In this document: in pieces, positions 48,796-58,622 of the stretch
Layout: each line of letters begins with the position of its first letter
Position numbering within the stretch: the stretch's first letter is position 1
From: Bacteroidota bacterium
GTDB taxonomy: Bacteria; Bacteroidota; Bacteroidia; Flavobacteriales; Weeksellaceae
Reading direction: 5' to 3'
Assembly (NCBI GenBank): GCA_023423715.1
Contig: JAFAFC010000020.1
Location: forward strand, 70,673-134,672
DNA: 64,000 nt
The notes under the pieces: generated by a model
Seen by the model: the letters and a program-made list of their open reading frames with translations, nothing else
What the model was told of the DNA's origin: nothing
Databases searched by the model: none
Program-made: the position numbers and the translations under genes

Positions 48796-50208
48796 ATGAA
48801 AATTACAAAACTATATGCCGCTTTTAGCTTGATCGCTCTTGGAAATTTAGGGCAAGCGCAAAGCAAAATTGAACCTTATGTGGATGAACGTGTGGAGTTG
48901 TTGAGTTCGATTTTTAGGCTGATAGAAGCCGATGAATACAGTGATAAGAACAATGCGTTGTATGCGGAAGATATCGAAAAGCACTTTGGTTCTTTTAAGA
49001 ATTCGGAATTTCTTACGAAGCTTAAAAAAGAGCGTAACGAAGATGGTTTGGGTTATGATGCGGTAATGTCGATGGCGGTAAATTTGAAAATTAAAAATGG
49101 AACTTTAAGTTTACTTGATCCCAAAAGAAAAAGTCTCGACAAACGTTGGAAAACAGAGAAGTTGCCTGCGTTTTTAAAAGATTTGAATCAGTTTTATAAA
49201 ACGTCGAAGTTTAATCAATTTTATAAAGATCACCAAGCGGATTATCACCAAGCTGGGAAAGCTTTTAGCGATTCGGTTTTGGTAAAATTAAATCAAGAAT
49301 GGTATCCTAAATTTTACGGAAAACAACCTAATGAAGATTTTAAAGTGGTGATTGGTTACGGAAATGGCGGCGGAAATTACGGTCCACGAGTGATCCAAGA
49401 CAACGAAAAAGATCAAGTCTATGCGATTGTGAGTGGTGGGAATTTTGAAGGAAGAACTTTGATTTATACAAGCAGTTACGCACCAACTTTGATTCATGAA
49501 TTTAACCATTCTTTTGTCAATTATTTGCTGGAAAATCCAGAGTATCAAAGAAAATTAGAGAAGTCAGGAAATGAAATTTTAGAAGCGGTTCGACAGCCAA
49601 TGAAAGACCAAGCTTATGGCGATTGGAAAACGCTTATTAACGAATCGATTGTACGTGCTGCGGTGATTGTTTACATGAAGGAAAATCATTTTTCGGAAAA
49701 GGAAATTAAAGCCGAAATGAAAGAACAATTGAAACGTAGATTTGTTTGGACGCACGAATTGGTGGAGCTTCTAGAGCAATATCAAGCCAACAGAAAGGAA
49801 TATCCAAGTTTGGAATCTTTTTATCCAAACATCGTTGCGTTTTTTCAATTGGTTGCGATGAATGTCAACAAAATGGTGAGCAAGTATGAAGCAAAACTTC
49901 CAAAAGTAAAATCCGTTTCGCCCGATATTAATGGTAAAAATGATGTTGACCCGAATTTAAAAGAGATGATTATTTATTTCGACAAAACCTTAATCGGAAA
50001 TCAAATGTCGATCAATATTGGAAGTTTAGGACGAGAAGGTGTTCCGATAAAAAATAGACCAGTTTATATCGACAATAATAACGCATTAAAAATTGAATTA
50101 GGAATGAAACCCAACACCGAATATGAATTTATTCTTGTTGGTAAAAAGTTCGAATCTATAGACGGTTATCCGTTGCAAGATTATGTGATAAAGTTTAAAA
50201 CGAAATAA
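48796..50208 (+). CDS. Exported zinc metallopeptidase (DUF4932-like) in the export operon
   Basis: The 470-residue protein has a signal peptide (ending GQAQ). A DUF4932-like domain contains His234-Glu-Phe-Asn-His238, the HExxH zinc motif, with Glu283 (NESIVRAA) as a likely third ligand. A C-terminal Ig-like domain (about 370-465, SPDINGKNDVDPNLKEMIIY) completes it. It starts immediately after the HlyD stop codon, with no gap, so it is translated with the exporter. It might cut exported or incoming peptides in the periplasm; this coupling is inferred. Confidence 0.85.
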   Translation: MKITKLYAAFSLIALGNLGQAQSKIEPYVDERVELLSSIFRLIEADEYSDKNNALYAEDIEKHFGSFKNSEFLTKLKKERNEDGLGYDAVMSMAVNLKIKNGTLSLLDPKRKSLDKRWKTEKLPAFLKDLNQFYKTSKFNQFYKDHQADYHQAGKAFSDSVLVKLNQEWYPKFYGKQPNEDFKVVIGYGNGGGNYGPRVIQDNEKDQVYAIVSGGNFEGRTLIYTSSYAPTLIHEFNHSFVNYLLENPEYQRKLEKSGNEILEAVRQPMKDQAYGDWKTLINESIVRAAVIVYMKENHFSEKEIKAEMKEQLKRRFVWTHELVELLEQYQANRKEYPSLESFYPNIVAFFQLVAMNVNKMVSKYEAKLPKVKSVSPDINGKNDVDPNLKEMIIYFDKTLIGNQMSINIGSLGREGVPIKNRPVYIDNNNALKIELGMKPNTEYEFILVGKKFESIDGYPLQDYVIKFKTK

Positions 50209-50232
50209 TTTCTAATTATCAATTGTTTTTCA

Positions 50233-50267
50233 TTAAACCTTAAACCTAAAACTTTAAACTAGAAACA
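50233..50267. repeat. Heptanucleotide repeat array A
   Basis: Five 7-nt units (TTAAACC, TTAAACC, TAAAACT, TTAAACT, AGAAACA) fill part of the spacer between the metallopeptidase and ATPase genes. Confidence 0.7.
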
Positions 50268-50296
50268 ATAAAATAAAACAACAAAAAAATAAAAAT

Positions 50297-51016
50297 ATGA
50301 TCACAACAACTCAATTATCGAAAATATACAAGACGGAGGAAGTACAAACTACGGCGCTTAATAAAGTCGATTTGAAAATCGTAGAAGGCGAATTTGTCGC
50401 TATAATGGGACCTTCAGGTTGTGGAAAATCAACATTGTTGAATATCCTTGGACTGTTGGACGATGCGTCGCAAGGTTCGTACAAGTTTTTAGAGCACGAA
50501 ATTGTTGGAACCAACGAGCGTGGTAGAGCGCAACTTCGTAAGAGAAACATAGGATTTATCTTCCAAAACTTCAACTTGATTGATGAATTAACGGTGTACG
50601 AAAACATCGAACTTCCTTTAATTTATAACGGTGTTTCTTCTGCGGATCGCAAGAAAAGAGTAGAAGAAATCATGGAGAAAATCAACATTAGCCATCGTGC
50701 AAAGCATTATCCACAACAACTTTCGGGTGGTCAACAACAAAGAGCAGCCGTGGCAAGAGCTTTGGTAACGAAACCAAAATTAATTCTTGCCGATGAACCT
50801 ACAGGAAACTTGGATTCATCCAACGGTAACGAAGTGATGAATCTTTTAGCAGAGCTTCACAGAGAAGGATCAACCATTGTAATGGTAACGCACTCGTCGT
50901 ATGACGCTGGTTTTGCTTCACGAATTGTGAACATGAAAGATGGCGAAATCTTCAGTGAAGAACACGCAACGCAACGAAAAGATGTTTTTGAAAAATCAGC
51001 GGTAATAGAAGGGTAG
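50297..51016 (+). CDS. MacB/LolD-type ABC transporter ATPase
   Basis: The 239-residue ATPase has Walker A (GPSGCGKST, residues 34-42), the Q-loop, the signature LSGGQQQR and Walker B (LILADEPTGNLDSS). It matches the LolD/MacB group that energises FtsX-type permeases and drives export from the periplasm. A single ATPase gene serves three permease genes that follow, so it either pairs with each in turn or forms one mixed transporter. Confidence 0.95.
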   Translation: MITTTQLSKIYKTEEVQTTALNKVDLKIVEGEFVAIMGPSGCGKSTLLNILGLLDDASQGSYKFLEHEIVGTNERGRAQLRKRNIGFIFQNFNLIDELTVYENIELPLIYNGVSSADRKKRVEEIMEKINISHRAKHYPQQLSGGQQQRAAVARALVTKPKLILADEPTGNLDSSNGNEVMNLLAELHREGSTIVMVTHSSYDAGFASRIVNMKDGEIFSEEHATQRKDVFEKSAVIEG

Positions 51017-51023
51017 GACGGAG

Positions 51024-51101
51024 AATCAAAAATCAAGAACCAAGAATTAAGATCCTAGAGTTAAAGTCTAGTATCTAGCATCTCGGCTCTAGTATCTTAA
51101 A
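51024..51101. repeat. Heptanucleotide repeat array B
   Basis: Eleven units, ten of 7 nt and one of 8 nt, drift from AATCAAG through AATTAAG to TCTAGTA. They fill the spacer between the ATPase gene and the first permease. Confidence 0.7.
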
Positions 51102-51111
51102 AAAATAACTT

Positions 51112-53541
51112 ATGTTTAAAAATTGGCTTAAAATAGCATTCATCAATTATAGAAAGAATTGGCTTTCGACCTGCATTAATCTTTTGGGTTTGTCCTTGGG
51201 ATTAACGGCTTTCTTGTTGGTTTTTCTGAATTGGCAAGACGAAAAATCTTATGAAAAGTGGATTCCAGAAGGCGATAATGTTTTTTATATTGAAAGGATT
51301 TTAGGTCCCAAAAGCTATAATTCGGTTAGCAGTTATCCGTTTTTAGATACGTCTAAAAAGTTGTTTCCAGAAATTCAGAATTTTTCGGTGATCAATTATT
51401 GGGAAACCAGTAAGTCGAGATTGCTTGCGGATGGACGCTCTAGTTATGCTACGTATGCGGATGTTTCGGAAGATTTTTTCAAAGTTTTACCTTTTCCGTT
51501 AGTTGCTGGAAGTTATGATAATCTTTTTGTGGATGAAAGCTCGATTGCGTTGTCCGAAGATGTTGCAAAGCAATTGTTTGGAGAAGATTACAAACAAAGC
51601 ATTGGAAAAACAATTACCAAAGATGATACGGGTAAAAAAGTTGTTGTACAAGCGATTTACAAATTGCCGTCGGAGTCAGAAAATACCATTTTTAGACCAG
51701 GTTATGCGATACGTCATGAAGGGATTAAGTATGATAAAAACAATTGGAGCAATCATGGTTTTTTCGGATTTTATCGATTGAAACCAAACACCAATATAGC
51801 AGAATTAGAAAATAAATTATCGGCACTACAAACCAAAGAACTGAATATTGCGCTAAAAAAAGAAGGCTGGCCCTTGTTGCAACAACCGATTAAGATTCGG
51901 TTGGTGAATGTAAAAGAAATGCGTTTGGAGTCAAAAACTGGTGGTTTACAAGGTGTTGACAAAAAAGCTATTGTTATTTTATTATCCTTGGCTGGATTGA
52001 TTTTGTTGCTTTCAGGAATTAATTTCATCAATTTAAATACGGCGCAAGCTTCACAAAGAGCGAAAGAAGTTGGCATTCGAAAATCGTTAGGCGGTTCAAA
52101 AAAATCCTTGATTTTCCAATTCCTTGTGGAGACTTTCATATTGTACTTTTTGGCGTTCATCATTTCCATCGTTTTGTTGGAATATTTACTACCATTCTAT
52201 GGAAAGTTTTTGGATAAGACCATCAAAATAGGAAGTCCTATTTTGTATTTGTACACGTTTCTAATTGTCGTTGTATTCGCATTCATTTCGGGAATAATTC
52301 CATCAGTTTATTTGTCCAATTTCAAACCAATAGAAACTTTAAAAGGGAATTTTTCAAGAAGCAAACATGGTATTTGGCTGCGAAATTCAGTATTAACGAT
52401 ACAAATTATCATTTCCTCATTCTTCATTATTTCTTCATTGGTCATCAACAAACAGGTGAATCACATGATGGAAAAAGATCTAGGATTTAATGGAGAACAA
52501 GTGTATCAGTTGGATTTTATGAAAGACTCTTGGGCGAATGATTTTAACTATCGAAAATACAATTTGTATAAAGAAAAAATCAAACATTTTCCGGGAGTTA
52601 TCGATGTTACGGGCTCTTTCCAAACTATTGGTAATGGCGTGCAAGGATCAACTGCTATTAAATACAAAAGAGATTCGACCAAATATGTGGACGCTGGAGT
52701 TGGTGCTATTGATTTAAACTTTATAAAATTTTACAAAATAAAATTTGCTGCAGGAAGAGATTTTAATCCAAAATTAACTAGCGATACAACTCGTGGAATT
52801 ATCGTTAACGAAGCCTTTGTGAAAGATATTGGATGGACTAGCCAAGAAGCTGTTGGAAAGCAAATGAGCAGCGGAACCGACGCTAAAGCGAAAGATTTGG
52901 AAATTATCGGTGTTGTGAAAGATTTCAACTTTGGAGATGTGCAGCGAGAAGTGACTCCAGTGATGTTTTTCAATTACGATCGGTTTTGGACAAAAAATGC
53001 GTTGATGAATCTTCAGATCAAATTGGCACCGGAAAATATGGACGAAAATCTAGTAAGAATCAAAAAATATTGGGAAACCGAAGTAGAAGCTGGCTATCCA
53101 TTGCAAGGCGAATTTATCAATAAAACCTTTGCAAAAACTTTTGATAAATATAAAAAGCAGCAAACCTTATTTTCAGTTTTAAATATCATGGTTTTAACGG
53201 TTGCTTTATTGGGATTATTCGCGTTGTCATCCTTGATGATTGAGCAGAAATTAAAGACTGTTGTCATACGAAAAACTCTTGGTGCAAGCGATTCTCAATT
53301 GATAATGGTCTTAACGAAACAGTTTTTAGTCATCACTTTGGTGGCGGTTTTAATAAGTGTTCCGATTTCGTATTTCTTTATGAATGAATGGTTAAAAGAT
53401 TTCGCTTTCCGAATCGATATGCCGTGGTTTCCGTACGTTGTGAGTTTGGTTTTATTACTGATTTTGACATTTGTTGTTGTCAGCATCAAAGCCTACCAAG
53501 CAACCAAAGTAAACCTTGTTAAATACCTGAAATACGAGTAG
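51112..53541 (+). CDS. FtsX/MacB-type permease, copy 1
   Basis: The 809-residue protein has the double MacB-like layout: helix 1 near residues 20-40, a periplasmic domain, three helices around 280-410 with KEVGIRKSLGGSK, helix 5 near 425-445, a second periplasmic domain, and three C-terminal helices with VVIRKTLGASDSQL. Both RK-LG loops contact the ATPase. The first 15 or so residues (MFKNWLKIAFINYRKNWLST) and the last 120 are nearly identical in copy 2, while the periplasmic parts differ. Export of peptides, lipids or drugs is the family role. Confidence 0.92.
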   Translation: MFKNWLKIAFINYRKNWLSTCINLLGLSLGLTAFLLVFLNWQDEKSYEKWIPEGDNVFYIERILGPKSYNSVSSYPFLDTSKKLFPEIQNFSVINYWETSKSRLLADGRSSYATYADVSEDFFKVLPFPLVAGSYDNLFVDESSIALSEDVAKQLFGEDYKQSIGKTITKDDTGKKVVVQAIYKLPSESENTIFRPGYAIRHEGIKYDKNNWSNHGFFGFYRLKPNTNIAELENKLSALQTKELNIALKKEGWPLLQQPIKIRLVNVKEMRLESKTGGLQGVDKKAIVILLSLAGLILLLSGINFINLNTAQASQRAKEVGIRKSLGGSKKSLIFQFLVETFILYFLAFIISIVLLEYLLPFYGKFLDKTIKIGSPILYLYTFLIVVVFAFISGIIPSVYLSNFKPIETLKGNFSRSKHGIWLRNSVLTIQIIISSFFIISSLVINKQVNHMMEKDLGFNGEQVYQLDFMKDSWANDFNYRKYNLYKEKIKHFPGVIDVTGSFQTIGNGVQGSTAIKYKRDSTKYVDAGVGAIDLNFIKFYKIKFAAGRDFNPKLTSDTTRGIIVNEAFVKDIGWTSQEAVGKQMSSGTDAKAKDLEIIGVVKDFNFGDVQREVTPVMFFNYDRFWTKNALMNLQIKLAPENMDENLVRIKKYWETEVEAGYPLQGEFINKTFAKTFDKYKKQQTLFSVLNIMVLTVALLGLFALSSLMIEQKLKTVVIRKTLGASDSQLIMVLTKQFLVITLVAVLISVPISYFFMNEWLKDFAFRIDMPWFPYVVSLVLLLILTFVVVSIKAYQATKVNLVKYLKYE

Positions 53542-53591
53542 AATTAATATTTACGAATCTTGATTTTTGATTGATGATTACATTTTTTTCG

Positions 53592-53626
53592 AAATCTCAA
53601 ATCTCAAGTCTTAAATCTCAAATCAA
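53592..53626. repeat. Heptanucleotide repeat array C
   Basis: Five units: AAATCTC, AAATCTC, AAGTCTT, AAATCTC and AAATCAA. The whole 91-bp spacer 53542-53632 matches 56048-56138 at 89 positions. Confidence 0.8.
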
Positions 53627-53632
53627 ATTGTT

Positions 53633-56047
53633 ATGTTTAAAAATTGGCTTAAAATAGCATTCATCAATTATAAAAAGAATTGGCTTTCTACCTGCATTAA
53701 TTTGTTCGGTTTAACCATTGGTTTAACGGGATTTATTTTAATCTTAATGCATTGGAATGACGAAGAATCCTACGAAAAATGGAATCCAAAGAAGGATGAT
53801 ATTTATTCATTTCAGGCATATTTTGATGCTCAAAAAGGTTATGGAAGCACGATTTCATATCCAATGGCGGAAGAAGCTTTAAAACGAATTCCAGAAATCA
53901 GTCATTTTGCATTGCAAAATGGCGCTGGGTATTCAACAAAAATGATCGCCAATGGAAAATCCGTTTTTCAAGATGGTGGATTTCAGGTTTCGAAAGAGTT
54001 TTTCACTTTTTTTCCATTCAAGTTGATTTCTGGGAGCTACACAAACGCATTGAAAAATGAATCCTCAATTGCTCTGTCTGACAAAGCGGCCAAAAATCTT
54101 TTTGGACGAGCCAATGTCGCAGGCGAATCTTTAACAATTAATGGTAAAAACTATTTGGTAACAGCGGTTTATCAGCTTCCGAAAGAAAATACACAGATTA
54201 ATCCTGATTATGTTGCTTTAGCATATGACCAAATTAAAAATGATAAAGATCAATGGGGAAATTTCAATTACGGTTGTTTTTTCATGTTGAAAAAAGGTGC
54301 GGACCCTCGATTGGTAGAAGAAAAATTCAAAAATGAAGTTCTGAAACTACGAGCGCAACTTGGCGCTAAAGAAGCTGGGATTTCAATAAAAGAGTACCAA
54401 GATAAATACGGTCCGAATGACGTTTTATTAACGCCTTTGGATGAGATGAAATTGCATGCGAAAGCGTCGTGGTTTGGTGCTCCAGATTTTAAAACAATTT
54501 TGATTTTGTTTGTATTATCGGTACTTATTGTGGTTTTGTCCGCTATTAATTTTATCAATCTTAAAACCGCTCAAGCGTCTCAACGTGCGAAAGAAGTGGG
54601 CGTTAGAAAAGCGATTGGAAGTACAAAATCGAGTTTGATTTTTCAGTTTTTATTAGAAACTTTTTTAATCTGTTTGGCGGCTTTTATTTTTGCGTTAGGG
54701 CTTACAGAACTTGTTTTACCTTCATTTAATAAATATCTGGGAAAAGAATTGAAAATGACCGATCCTATGATTTTCATTTATTCTTTTGGGATGATGGCGT
54801 TGGTAAGTTTAATCGCAGGGATTATTCCAGCCTTGTATTTATCCAATTTTAAAGCGATTGAAACCTTAAAGGGAAATTTTGCAAGAAGCAAACACGGTTC
54901 TTGGTTGCGTAACGGAATTTTGACTTTACAATTAATCATTTCGTCCTTTTTTATCATCGGTGGACTTATCGTGAATTCTCAAGTGAATTACATGATGAAT
55001 AAAGACTTAGGCTATAACGGAAAGCAAATATTTTTACTTTTTTTCAACGAAAACTCACCTAAACCTTGGCTGAAATACGAACGTCTAAAAACGGAGATGA
55101 AAAAAATACAAGGAGTTGATGAGATTTCCTATGGTGAGGCGGTTCCTGGGCTTAACAGTTCGTCCACATCCAACATGGATTATATGGACAAAAGCATCCA
55201 AGGGCAGCACGGTTCTATGGATTTCAATTACCTGCAATTTATTGGCGCCAAATTGAAAAAAGGAAGATGGCTGGATCCCAATTTAGCTTCGGATACGATG
55301 ACAAATGTTTTGGTGAATGAGGCTTTTGTTAAAAAAATGGGTTGGACGGATGATCAAGCGATGAAAGAGTATATAAAACCTGGTTTTGACTATCAAAAAT
55401 ACCATATTGTTGGAATTGTAAAGGATTTTAATGTTCGAGGTTTACAAGAAAAAATTGATCCAGTTGTGTTTTTTCACTACAAAGAAACGCAATGGAAACG
55501 TTTTCAAGTCTTTAATATTCAAGTGAAAGTTGATCCAAATGATATTGATGGAACCGTTTCTCGACTTAAAAAATATTGGGAAACCAATGTTGAACCAGGA
55601 TATCCCGTAGAATCATTTTTTTTGGATAAAAAATTTGCGGAATCGTATGAAAAATATCAAAAGCAAAAAACCTTGTTTACGGTTCTTAATGCGATGGTTT
55701 TAACGGTTGCTTTATTGGGATTATTCGCTTTGTCATCGTTAATGATTGAACAAAAATTGAAAGCTGTGGTCATCCGAAAAACCCTTGGAGCAAGTGATTC
55801 GCAGTTGGTTGTTGGGTTAACAAAACAGTTTTTAATCATCACTTTGGTGGCGGTTTTGGTGAGCATTCCGATTTCGTATTATTTCATGAATGAATGGTTG
55901 AAAGATTTCGCATTCCGAATCGATATGCCTTGGTTCCCGTACGTATTGAGTTTGGTTTTATTACTGATTTTGACATTTGTTGTAGTCAGCATCAAAGCCT
56001 ATCAAGCAACCAAAGTAAACCTTGTAAAATACCTGAAATACGAGTAG
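53633..56047 (+). CDS. FtsX/MacB-type permease, copy 2
   Basis: The 804-residue protein has the same membrane layout as copy 1. The two ATPase-contact loops read KEVGVRKAIGSTKSSL and VVIRKTLGASDSQLVV. Its periplasmic domains (about 45-280 and 470-680) differ strongly from copies 1 and 3, so substrate contacts may differ. Its stop codon and the 91-bp spacer after it repeat the arrangement at the end of copy 1 exactly 2506 bp downstream. It is intact. Confidence 0.92.
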   Translation: MFKNWLKIAFINYKKNWLSTCINLFGLTIGLTGFILILMHWNDEESYEKWNPKKDDIYSFQAYFDAQKGYGSTISYPMAEEALKRIPEISHFALQNGAGYSTKMIANGKSVFQDGGFQVSKEFFTFFPFKLISGSYTNALKNESSIALSDKAAKNLFGRANVAGESLTINGKNYLVTAVYQLPKENTQINPDYVALAYDQIKNDKDQWGNFNYGCFFMLKKGADPRLVEEKFKNEVLKLRAQLGAKEAGISIKEYQDKYGPNDVLLTPLDEMKLHAKASWFGAPDFKTILILFVLSVLIVVLSAINFINLKTAQASQRAKEVGVRKAIGSTKSSLIFQFLLETFLICLAAFIFALGLTELVLPSFNKYLGKELKMTDPMIFIYSFGMMALVSLIAGIIPALYLSNFKAIETLKGNFARSKHGSWLRNGILTLQLIISSFFIIGGLIVNSQVNYMMNKDLGYNGKQIFLLFFNENSPKPWLKYERLKTEMKKIQGVDEISYGEAVPGLNSSSTSNMDYMDKSIQGQHGSMDFNYLQFIGAKLKKGRWLDPNLASDTMTNVLVNEAFVKKMGWTDDQAMKEYIKPGFDYQKYHIVGIVKDFNVRGLQEKIDPVVFFHYKETQWKRFQVFNIQVKVDPNDIDGTVSRLKKYWETNVEPGYPVESFFLDKKFAESYEKYQKQKTLFTVLNAMVLTVALLGLFALSSLMIEQKLKAVVIRKTLGASDSQLVVGLTKQFLIITLVAVLVSIPISYYFMNEWLKDFAFRIDMPWFPYVLSLVLLLILTFVVVSIKAYQATKVNLVKYLKYE

Positions 56048-56097
56048 AATTAATATTTACGAATCTTGATTTTTGATTGATGATTACATTTTTTTCG

Positions 56098-56132
56098 AAA
56101 TCTCAAATCTCAAATCTCAAATCTCAAATCAA
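56098..56132. repeat. Heptanucleotide repeat array D
   Basis: Four AAATCTC units and AAATCAA, at the same place in the spacer as array C. Only two bases differ between the two spacers. Confidence 0.8.
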
Positions 56133-56138
56133 ATTGTT

Positions 56139-58553
56139 ATGTTTAAAAATTGGCTAAAAATAGCATTCATCAATTATAAAAAGAATTGGCTTTCCACGAT
56201 AATCAATGTATTTGGGTTGAGTCTTGGTTTGTGTATTTTCTTGTTGGTATTTATCAATTGGCAAGACGAAAAATCCTATGAACAATGGGTTCCGAATAAA
56301 GAAAACATCTATTTGGTTGAAAATTCGGGGAAGATGTTTGGTACCATGTCCGTTTCTAGTTTTCCCGAATTGTCTGTAACTACCCAGAAATACGATGAAA
56401 TTGAAGATTACACCCTTTTAAATGATTGGGGAAAAATTAAAATTTCTTCTGAAGGAAAATCGGTGTATGTAAAATCGGGGATGAGTGTGAGTTCTATTTT
56501 TTCCTTTTTAGCGATTGAAAAAATTGCAGGCGATTTAAGTCATGCATTGGATAATGAAAACCAAATCGCGCTTTCTGAACAAACTGCAAAGCAACTTTTC
56601 GGTGATGAATATCTGAAATCTTTAGGGAAATCCATTAAAAAAGATGATGACGGTAAAGTTTTTACCGTAAGTGCGATTTATAAAATGCCTGCGGAGAAAA
56701 CAGTATTTCATCCAGAATTTTTAATCAGAATGCCAGGTTTGAAGGAAGCCAATCAGTGGACGAATTATAGTTACACAGGTTTTTTTAGACTGAAGCCTGG
56801 GACAGATCCTAAAATTGTGGAGGATAAAATAACTAAAGATATGCTTCGCGAAGATGCAATAACAGCCAAAAAATGGGGTTATGAAGCTGATTCCAGCTTA
56901 AAAGTTATTTTGACACGAATTGATAAAATGAGATTGGACGCAGCCGGATTTGGAGTCGAAAAAGGCGATAAAAAATCCATACTCATCATGCTTGGACTTT
57001 CTGTTTTAATTTTGATTTTATCCGCAATTAATCTGGTTAATTTAAAAACGGCCCAAGCTGCACAAAGAGCGAAAGAAGTAGGTGTTAGAAAGGCTTTAGG
57101 AAGCTCAAAAGGAAAATTGGTTTTTCAATTTTGGTTAGAAACCTTCTTTATTTGTTTGGTGGCTTATTTTATCGCTTTTTGCATGATCGAGTTACTGTTG
57201 CCGAAGTTCAATACATTTTTAAACAAAGAAATTAAATTAGACGATTACCGAATATTTCTCCTATCAGGATTGTTTTTATTCGTTTTTTCCTTATTTGCTG
57301 GGATTTTACCAGCCCTGTATTTGTCCAATTTTAAACCTATTAATACGCTTAAAGGAAATTTTTCGAGAAGCAAAAGTGGTGTTTGGTTGCGAAATTCAAT
57401 TTTGACCATTCAATTAATTATTTCATCATTTTTTATCATTTGTTCGATAATCATTCATTCTCAAGTGAAACACATGATGAATAAAGAATTAGGATTTAAA
57501 GGCGATCAAGTGCTTTCGGTACAATTTAAAAAGCAAAATCGTCAAGAAAAAGATTTCAATCTCAAAAAATATTTGCGAACAAAAGACGAACTAAAAAGAA
57601 TTGCTGGCGTTGTGGATGTTACGGGTTCGATTTCTGAAATTGGAATGGGTGTGAGAAATTCGTCGACAACAAAATATGCGGCTGATACAACGAAAATGTT
57701 AGAAAATGTGATGATTGGTGCGATAGATGAAAATTATTTTAAATTCTATCAAATGGAAATGGCTTCTGGTCGCGATTTAGATTGGAAAAAAGCTTCTGAT
57801 ACCATAAATGGCTCGGTGATAAATGAAGCATTCGCAAAAAAAATGGGTTGGAATGAACAACAAGCCTTAGGAAAAGAACTGAAAACAGGTTGGGAAGGAA
57901 ATAAAAATTATAAAATTATAGGCGTTGTCAAGGATTTTTACATTAATGGTGTCAATGAACCAGTTACGCCAGCGGTTTTCTTTAATTACAATAGAAATTG
58001 GGCGAAAAATCAAATGTATGGCGTGCAGATAAAACTTTCTAAAAATGATATTGATGGAACGATTACTAGAATTCGTGATTTTTGGATGAAAGAAGTGGAT
58101 GAAGGTTATCCGTTTGATTATTCATTTGTAGATAAGAATTTCCAAAGGACCTTCCAAAAATTCGAAAACCAAAAAACGTTGTTTTCAGTCCTAAATATCG
58201 TTGTTTTAGCGGTTGCTTTATTGGGATTATTTTCTTTGTCATCTTTGTTAATCGAGCAAAAATTGAAAGATGTTGCCATCAAAAAAACGCTTGGTGCAGA
58301 TGAAAAAACAATTGTTTGGGATTTAACAAAAAAGTTCTTAATCATCACGGTTGTAGCGGTTATTTTAAGTTTTCCTTTGGGATATTACGCCATGAACGAA
58401 TGGTTAAAAGATTTCGCTTATAGAATCGATATGCCTTGGTTTCCGTACGTTTTGAGTTTGATTATTTTGCTCTTATTAACCTTTGCGGTTGTGAGTATCA
58501 AAGCTATCAAAGCGACAAAACTAAACCTCGTTAAATTCTTGAAATACGAATAA
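56139..58553 (+). CDS. FtsX/MacB-type permease, copy 3
   Basis: The 804-residue protein starts at 56139, where MFKNWLKIAF matches copies 1 and 2; an upstream in-frame start at 56073 lies in the repeat spacer and was rejected. ATPase-contact loops read KEVGVRKALGSSKGKL and VAIKKTLGADEKTIVW, the second more diverged than in the other copies. The C-terminal 100 residues are less similar to copies 1 and 2 than those two are to each other. It ends the permease array; the TolC gene follows after 259 bp. Confidence 0.92.
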   Translation: MFKNWLKIAFINYKKNWLSTIINVFGLSLGLCIFLLVFINWQDEKSYEQWVPNKENIYLVENSGKMFGTMSVSSFPELSVTTQKYDEIEDYTLLNDWGKIKISSEGKSVYVKSGMSVSSIFSFLAIEKIAGDLSHALDNENQIALSEQTAKQLFGDEYLKSLGKSIKKDDDGKVFTVSAIYKMPAEKTVFHPEFLIRMPGLKEANQWTNYSYTGFFRLKPGTDPKIVEDKITKDMLREDAITAKKWGYEADSSLKVILTRIDKMRLDAAGFGVEKGDKKSILIMLGLSVLILILSAINLVNLKTAQAAQRAKEVGVRKALGSSKGKLVFQFWLETFFICLVAYFIAFCMIELLLPKFNTFLNKEIKLDDYRIFLLSGLFLFVFSLFAGILPALYLSNFKPINTLKGNFSRSKSGVWLRNSILTIQLIISSFFIICSIIIHSQVKHMMNKELGFKGDQVLSVQFKKQNRQEKDFNLKKYLRTKDELKRIAGVVDVTGSISEIGMGVRNSSTTKYAADTTKMLENVMIGAIDENYFKFYQMEMASGRDLDWKKASDTINGSVINEAFAKKMGWNEQQALGKELKTGWEGNKNYKIIGVVKDFYINGVNEPVTPAVFFNYNRNWAKNQMYGVQIKLSKNDIDGTITRIRDFWMKEVDEGYPFDYSFVDKNFQRTFQKFENQKTLFSVLNIVVLAVALLGLFSLSSLLIEQKLKDVAIKKTLGADEKTIVWDLTKKFLIITVVAVILSFPLGYYAMNEWLKDFAYRIDMPWFPYVLSLIILLLLTFAVVSIKAIKATKLNLVKFLKYE

Positions 58554-58567
58554 ATAGAATTGTTAAT

Positions 58568-58586
58568 TGATAATTATGAATTATCA
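58568..58586. repeat. Short palindrome after permease copy 3
   Basis: TGATAATT and AATTATCA are perfect 8-bp arms around ATG, followed by TTTT, 15 bp after the stop codon. It may be a weak terminator. Confidence 0.4.
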
Positions 58587-58622
58587 TTTTAAGGAAGAAG
58601 AAATCTAGTAAATTAAATTAAT

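Noticed and set aside
53592..56132. Repeats as a CRISPR array
   Set aside because: Units are 7 nt without spacers, lie between permease genes, and no cas gene is present.
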